A DNA stretch of 64,000 nt from Thinopyrum elongatum (lineage: Eukaryota; Streptophyta; Magnoliopsida; Poales; Poaceae). Position numbers and translations under genes: made by a program. The DNA is taken from contig CM022303.1 in assembly GCA_011799875.1 (NCBI GenBank), forward strand, positions 297,488,362-297,552,361, given 5' to 3'. Shown one piece after another: positions 58,135 to 64,000 of this stretch. Positions within the stretch are counted from its first letter, which is position 1, and each line of letters begins with the position of its first letter. The notes below the pieces were generated by a model. It was not told the origin of the DNA, searched no databases, and saw only the letters and a list, made by a program, of their open reading frames with translations.

Positions 58135-58267
58135 ATGGAAAATCATCCTTTGAGGGTTTTGTTTGAGGTATCTTCACCCCGACCGGAAGAACAAAGAGTT
58201 GCTCCTCAACCTACTGAACCTACAGAAAATATTTATTATGAAATTCCTTCAGGTATGATAGAGAAAC
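58135..58267 (+). pseudogene. Gypsy gag start, cut by Copia insertion
   Basis: ATG 58135 begins MENHPLRVLFEV about 105 bp after the LTR and is open for about 44 codons, until the Copia LTR begins at 58268. The rest of this element lies beyond the window. Confidence 0.7.
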
Positions 58268-59859
58268 TGAAAGGATCGAGAAGAGGGGTCTAGAGGGGGG
58301 TGATTAGACCCTCAACAAGTAAAAATGGCAATTTTTAAGTTGTTCAAGTTGAGGTGGAGTTTTAGCACAAGTTTAAGCATTCACAATACATTTCAAGCAA
58401 GCATGGCAAGAGTATATGCAGCGGAAAGAGTAAAGCATGCTATTTGCAAGAAAGTAAAGGGATGGGATTGGAGTGTGCAAACGCAATGAAGACACGGAGA
58501 TTTTTTGTGTGGTTCCGATAGGTGGTGCTATCGTACATCCACGTTGATGGAGACTTCAACCCACGAAGGGTAACGGTTGCACCACGGAGGGCTCCACCCA
58601 TGAAGGGTCCACGAAGAAGCAACCTTGTCTATCCCTCCATGGCCATCGCCCACAAAGGACTTGCCTCACTCGGGTAGATCTTCACGAAGTAGGCGATCTC
58701 CTTGCCCTTACAAACTTCTTGGTTTAACTCCACAATCTTGTCGGAGGCTCCCAAGTAACACCTAACCAATCTAGGAGACACCACTCTCCAAAAGGTAATA
58801 GATGGTGTGTTGATGATGAACTCCTTGCTCTTGTGCTTCAAATGATAGTCTCCCCAACACTCAACTCTCTCTCACAGACTTGGATATGGAGGAAAGATGA
58901 TTTGAGTGGAAAGCAACTTGGGGAAGGCTAGAAATCAAGATTCTTGTGGTAGGATTGGTATATCTTGATCTCAACACATGAGTAGGTGGTTCTCTCTCAG
59001 AAAATGTATGCTGGAAGTATATGCATGTTCTGATGGCTCTCTGACAAATGGAGAAGGGGGTGGAGGGGTATATATAGCCTCCACATAAAATCCAACCATT
59101 ACACACATTTGACCCAACTTGGTCAGACCGAATAGAAGAACTCGGTGAGACCGATTTAGTTCAGAATGTGAACGTTAGGAATCTCGGTGGGACCGACTGG
59201 AACAACTTGGTGAGACTGATGTGCTAGGGCTTAGGGCAAACATCAACTCGGTGGCACCGATTGCATCAACTCGGTGGGACTGAAGTGAAGCAATAAGGCA
59301 TCAGATAAATTGTCAAGCCAACTCAGTGTGACCGATCGCAATTTCGGTGAGACCGAAACAATTGCAACAGGCAACAGAGAGTTTGCAAGGCCATCTCGGT
59401 GAGACCGAGATCCGTATCGGTGTGACCTAACTGTTACGGTTTCTGGCAGTGGCTATGTCATATGAACTCGGTGGCTCTGGATAGAAAGAATTGGTGGGGC
59501 CGAGTTTGACTTTGGGTTTTCGACATATTTGGAATGAGAAAGTGGTTGAGGGCTTTGGAGCAATATCACTAAGCATTTTGAGCAAGCAGGCCATTAAGCA
59601 ACACCTCATCCCCTTTTAATAGTATTGGCTTTCCTATGGACTCAATGTGATCTTGGATCACTAAAATATAAATGAAGAGTCTTGAGCTTTAGCCAATATG
59701 TGTCCTTAGCATTTTGAAGGGGTTCCACATCCTCTTGTCCTTTCCACGCCATTGTTGATTGTTGAACTTGTCTGAAATAAACTAGATAAAAGCATTAGTC
59801 CAACAAGAGATATGTTGACATTAATTACCAAAATCACCCAGGGAGCACTTGTGCTTTCA
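58268..59859 (-). repeat. 3' LTR of the Copia element
   Basis: This 1592-bp LTR starts TGAAAG and ends CTTTCA, adjoining a purine-rich tract. The paired LTR is outside the window. It carries about twelve TCGGTGRGACCGA-like palindromic motifs at 59115-59505. Confidence 0.82.
59115..59505. repeat. Dispersed TCGGTGRGACCGA palindromes in the Copia LTR
   Basis: About twelve copies or near copies (for example 59142, 59181, 59249, 59341, 59395) spaced roughly 20-60 bp apart. More lie in the interior at about 60840-60995. Each half (TCGGT/ACCGA) is inverted around a 3-nt centre. Confidence 0.8.
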
Positions 59860-59873
59860 ATCTCCCCCTTTTT

Positions 59874-61882
59874 GGTAATTGATGACAACATACATCAAAG
59901 CTGTAGATAAATGATACAAAGAGTAACAAGTAAAGCTTTGGAAAGACATGTAACATGCATAAGCTCCCCCTACATGTATGCAATCATGTGAAGATAGAAT
60001 ATACTAACATGTGAATGCATAAGCATGACAGAGCAAGCAGAGAGTTACATGCATCTTGGCTATATGCATCAGAGCAAATGATATGATTAGGAAATGTACC
60101 TCAATGTTTATGAACCCCTCTTGCAAACAATATGTACACCAGCAAGAGATCATCATGCACATGAGTGTGATGCATATACTTACCTTGTGGTCTTGAGCTG
60201 GCTTTGGAAAGAGTGTGCTTGAGAAAACAGGGTTAGATAACACAAGAACACTCCTAATAAAGCATTTCAAGGAATCACAAAAATACCAAGACTGGGATGA
60301 CATGTAATGGGTAAGTACTAAGTACTTCATTTAGATATAGACATGTCCCCAAAGATTTAAAGATGTGCAATGAATTCCAAAGATTTTTCTCCCCTTAGAT
60401 ATGAATTCTTTCTCCCCCTGAATCTGATATTGGATAATGGGAGAAGATAGGGTGAGATAAAATCAGAGAAAAATAGGGTAATATCAACCAAAATCAGAGC
60501 AACAAGAATTTTCAATAGCTAATAGCTAAGATCAAACATATTGACATGTCTTTCCCCTCTTGAAGACATGTAACTTCTCTCCTCTTTGATAACAAGCATC
60601 TGTAGAAGAGCTTGGATGTGCTCATTTGATAAGCTTTGATGTGCTCTCTCTTCCCCTTTGACATCAATTTCCAAGAAGGGCACTTCTGGATCATGAGCCA
60701 AATAGGTGTGGTCCTTGAGAGTCACTACAAAGCAGCAGGTAGTTTATGATGCTGATAGATGGAAGAATCATTGAGTGGAGCTGAAGAAAATAGGCAATAA
60801 GAAATGGCAAAATATTTTCTCAGAGTTGAAAGCGGTGACGCCGATTTGTGTTCCGTCGGTGACGCCGAGATAACAGTCACAGAAGGTCCTGATCGGTGAG
60901 ACCGAATCAGTCCATGTCGGTTGTACCGATGAACTTACTACAAGGAGACCTTGTTTTTCGGTCGAGCCGATGGGTTTGGATCGGAGGGACCGAGTTCAAC
61001 TCAGAGTAAAGATTTTGTCAACTCAGCTCACTAGGCAAATGAAATCTCACAAGGATTGGCAAGGAATTAACAGAAAGATTTGCAATGAATTAAACACAGA
61101 TAAAAGGTGGAAAATAAAAAAAGATCAAGATGAAGTTTTGTTTTTTGTTTTAGAGAGACAAGAAAATCACACAAATAAAAAAACATCTAAGCAAAAGAAC
61201 ACTAGAGAACTTCATCTAGGAAAGGGGCCGGCGACAAAGTCACCTATGTTAGAGTACATTGACTTAGGAGTCAAGTGAGATCACTTGATCATAGGTCATA
61301 CTCACCGTTTAAGCTCAAAATAGGGTTACCATTTTTCGTTTAAGCATTTTGATGTATTCACACCTTGTTGAGTTGCTTTAGCTCATGACTCGGAGCAAAG
61401 CTTCTCTAAGGTGGGATTACATACCTTGGGTTGTGGCGTTGATCTTGATCATGTAGTGAACTTGTGTTGGATGCTCAAGGTTGATGTTGTTCATCAAGAG
61501 TTGGGAGCATCACTAGTAGTTGGAGTTCATCTTCCTACATGGGTTAGTCTTGCAAGGAAAAGCACTTGTGTGTCCAACATGACAATCATGAAATTTGATA
61601 CCAATTGAAATTTGGTATTTATAAATAGTCAAAGGATATGTTGATTGAGTTCATGCTTCCTTGTATTCAACAACCATATTATAGGGACTTGGTGATGTAG
61701 AGATTGATCAAGATGTGAGTGGCTTGCAATCTCATAGATTTGGGTTCAACCAAGTACCTACAAGGGTTAGATAACATGCAAGGGTACAAGTATAGATCCG
61801 AGACATATGATCATCATCATAAGAGAAAATATCAAGGATTAGTCAAAAAGGCTCATGCCTTGCATGTATCCAAACGGAGTTT
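59874..61882. other. Copia spacer between polypurine tract and pol
   Basis: No conserved ORF. Secondary polypurine-like tracts occur (TCTCCCCTTAGAT near 60390, TCTCCCCCTGAAT near 60410), together with more TCGGT...ACCGA motifs near 60840-60995. Confidence 0.6.
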
Positions 61883-62464
61883 CTACTCCAAGTTTGAGGC
61901 ATCAATGATGTTCAATTCAACTCTCAAATGGCAAAATACTTTCTCATAAAGTGGTTTGGTGAATATATCCGCCAATTGATTATCGGTACGAACATGCTTA
62001 AGATTGATGTCTCCTTTAACAACATGATCTCGAATGAAATGATGACAAACTTCAATATGCTTAGTTTGAGAATGTTGCACGGGATTATGAGCAATCTTAA
62101 TAGCACTTTCATTATCGCAAAGCAACGGAACATGTTTCACATGTATCCCGTAATCCTTAAGGGTTTGGGTCATCCAAAGTAATTGAGCATAACATGATCC
62201 GGCGGCAATGTATTCTGCTTCGGTAGTGGATAAGGATACCGAGTTTTGTTTCTTGGAGGACCAAGACACAAGGGATCTACCAAGAAATTGACAAGTACCC
62301 GAAGTGTACTTTCTATCAACCTTGTCACCGGCATAGTCCGAATCGGAGTAGCCAACAAGATCAAAAGATGACCTCTTAGGATGCCAAATGCCAAAGTTTG
62401 GTGTATGAATTAAGTATCTCACTATCCTTTTCACGGCCTTAAGATGACATTCTTTAGGGGCCAC
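61883..62464 (-). pseudogene. Copia RNase H
   Basis: Minus-strand segment with GYSDSDYAGD (first catalytic Asp), TSGTCQFLG, SLSTTEAEYIAA (Glu), LLCDNESAIKIA (Asp) and the terminal RTDNQLADIFTKPL. These are the hallmarks of Copia RNase H, apparently intact across this piece. A TGA at 62468-62470 separates it, in the same frame, from RT. Confidence 0.9.
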
Positions 62465-62470
62465 TTGATA

Positions 62471-63595
62471 TCATGCACACATGCACACACTTAGCATAGT
62501 ATCGGGACGGGAGGCACATAGGTATAACAATGAACCAATCATAGAGCGGTAAACCTTTTGGTCAACCGGTTTGTCATCCTTAGTCAAGTCAAGATGTCCA
62601 CTTGTAGGCATGGGTGTTTTCATACCTTTGCTTTCTTGCATATTGAACTTCTTGAAAAGGTCCTTGGTATACTTTGTTTGAGAAACAAAGGTACCTTCCT
62701 TAGTTTGCTTGATTTGCAATCCAAGGAAAAATTTGAGTTCACTTATCATAGACATCTCAAACTTCTCCGACATTAGCCTTCCAAACTTTTCACTAAAATG
62801 GGGGTTAGTAGAACCAAATATGATATCATCCAGATAATTTTGGCATACAGATAATTCTCCATTAACCCTTTTAGTAAAAAGTGTAGAATCAATCTTCCCA
62901 ATTTCAAAGCCTTTTTCAATAAGAAACTTGGTCAAGAATTTATACCATGCTCTAGGAGCTTGTTTAAGACCATAAAGAGCTTTGTGAAGTTTGTATACAT
63001 GATTAGGTTTCTTAGGATTGACAAAGCCGGGAGGTTGCTTAACATATACTTCCTCCTCAATTTCTCCATTAAGAAAAGCACTTTTAATGTCCATTTGGTA
63101 CAAAGTGATATCATGGTGATTGGCATAAGCAAGTAAGATGCGTATGGACTCAAGTCTAGCAACGGGGGCATATGTCTCACCATAGTCCATACCTTTGACT
63201 TGAGTGTAGCCTTGAGCGACGAGACGGGCCTTGTTGCGTACAACTTGTCCATCTTCATCTTACTTATTCCGAAACACCCATTTGGTTCCAATGACATTGT
63301 GCTTGTCGTCGGGATTTTCAACCAATGTCCACACTTGATTCCTCTCAAAGTTGTGTAGCTCTTCGTGCATAGCGTTCACCCAATCTGGATCCTCAAGAGC
63401 TTCTTCAACCTTCATAGGTTCAACACTAGAAATGAATGAGTAGTGTTCACAAAAATTAGCCAAACGAGTTTTAGAGCGAGTGATTCTCCCAGTTTGAATA
63501 TCATTGAAAATTTGTTCGACGGGGTGGTCTCTTGTGACTCTTGCTCTAACTCGTGAGAGCTTTTGTTTGGGTTGGGATGGAACATCCTCTTCATT
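62471..63595 (-). pseudogene. Copia reverse transcriptase
   Basis: Minus strand: VEEALEDPDWVNAMHEEL and GTKWVFRNK, then a stop at 63260-63262, then YGETYAPVARLESIRILLA, LYQMDIKSAFLNGE, LHKALYGLKQAPRAWY, the catalytic YLDDIIFGST (YVDD-type variant) and LKFFLGLQI. It ends at CMCA before the TGA at 62468. Two single stops break an otherwise complete domain. Confidence 0.9.
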
Positions 63596-64000
63596 TTATT
63601 CTTCTTCTCCTTCTTCATTGTTGTTGGCATTGTCGTTCTCTTGTGGAGGTGGAGAGGGAGGTCGAGGTGGTTCATCTTGTTGCACTTCCTCATCTCCTCC
63701 GTCTTGACGTGTTCCACTTGTGGATGCCTCCAAGTCAACTTGTGGTTCACCTTGATGTGAAGTTGAGGCTTCCACTTGAATGGATGAAGTAGTCTCCTTC
63801 ACCTCCGTTGGACGAATCTTGCCAATAGACAAATCTTGAATTGCTTCCGAAGGATCTTTGTCTCCTACATCAATTGGCAATTGCTCTACTTGCAAGCCGT
63901 TAGATTCATCAAACTTCACATCTACCGTCTCTTCAACCTTTCGGGTGAAATTTTTGTAGACACGGTATGTGTGAGAGTTTGAGCCATAACCGAGTAGGAA
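63596..64000 (-). pseudogene. Copia integrase C-terminus and acidic linker (partial)
   Basis: From the window edge, LLGYGSNSHTYRVYKNF and VKFDESNG mark the end of integrase, followed by an acidic, proline-rich linker (PPRPPSPPPQENDN) ended by TAA at 63596-63598. The rest of integrase, protease and gag lie beyond the window. Confidence 0.8.

Larger units (their letters stand above)
58268..64000 (-). mobile_element. Copia element (SIRE/Maximus-like), runs off the window
   Basis: Its 3' LTR is 58268-59859 (TGAAAGG...GCTTTCA), with the polypurine tract AAAAAGGGGGAGAT on the minus strand at 59860-59873. A 2-kb non-coding stretch follows, then RNase H, RT and the end of integrase on the minus strand up to the window edge. 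A long spacer between pol and the 3' LTR fits the SIRE lineage. Confidence 0.88.

Overview
This is plant nuclear DNA from a large, repeat-rich grass genome, almost certainly Triticeae (wheat, Aegilops or barley type). The reasons are the nested Ty3/Gypsy and Copia LTR retrotransposons with Triticeae-style ends, an Au-type SINE, a Stowaway-type MITE, a decayed LINE, and two ordinary host genes lying as islands between transposons. TREP-style family names below (Fatima, Sabrina/WHAM, Maximus) are from memory and mean 'resembles'.

Layout. (1) 1-28285 is one outer Athila-type Gypsy element (3' internal part plus its 3' LTR at 25858-28285), split at 1628/25311 by a minus-strand Tat-lineage (Fatima-like) Gypsy element, 1629-25310, with target-site duplication ACCGC. 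That element has a decayed gag-pol on the minus strand and a long antisense ORF (gypsy-type 'Transposase_28' domain) on the plus strand. It is itself broken twice: by a 0.9-kb internally deleted Gypsy relic (5304-6214, TSD GTATT) and by a 12.3-kb non-autonomous LTR element (12391-24704, TSD CGCGG) with 3.0-kb LTRs. That last element has no recognisable gag or pol. It carries a captured WRN/RNase D-like DEDDy 3'-5' exonuclease gene and several families of degenerate tandem repeats, and is the most unusual object in the window. (2) 28286-33420 holds LTR fragments, a degenerate LINE (minus strand) and an AT-rich repeat block. (3) 33924-45152 is the genic island: an Au SINE with a 15-bp TSD, a complete 14-exon uridine kinase/UPRT-like gene (34988-39736, 479 aa), an inverted-repeat element with tRNA-like ends, a GCCATG-rich block, a single-exon LEA_2/NHL-type membrane protein gene (43983-44642, minus) and a Stowaway-type MITE just upstream of it. 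(4) 45153-54230 is mostly anonymous, with microsatellites, two partial copies of a senescence/dehydration-associated (ERD7-like) gene exon, an unidentified exon-like block and a GC-rich repeat block. (5) 54600-64000 is again retrotransposon: LTR fragments, a plus-strand Gypsy 5' LTR with the first codons of gag, and a minus-strand Copia element (SIRE/Maximus-like) that runs off the window end and has palindromic TCGGTGRGACCGA repeats in its LTR.

Insertion order follows from the nesting: outer Athila-type element, then the Tat element, then the exonuclease-bearing element and the small deleted relic. Both host genes look intact. The transposon ORFs are interrupted by stops and frameshifts and are relics, although the exonuclease ORF is broken by only one in-frame TGA.
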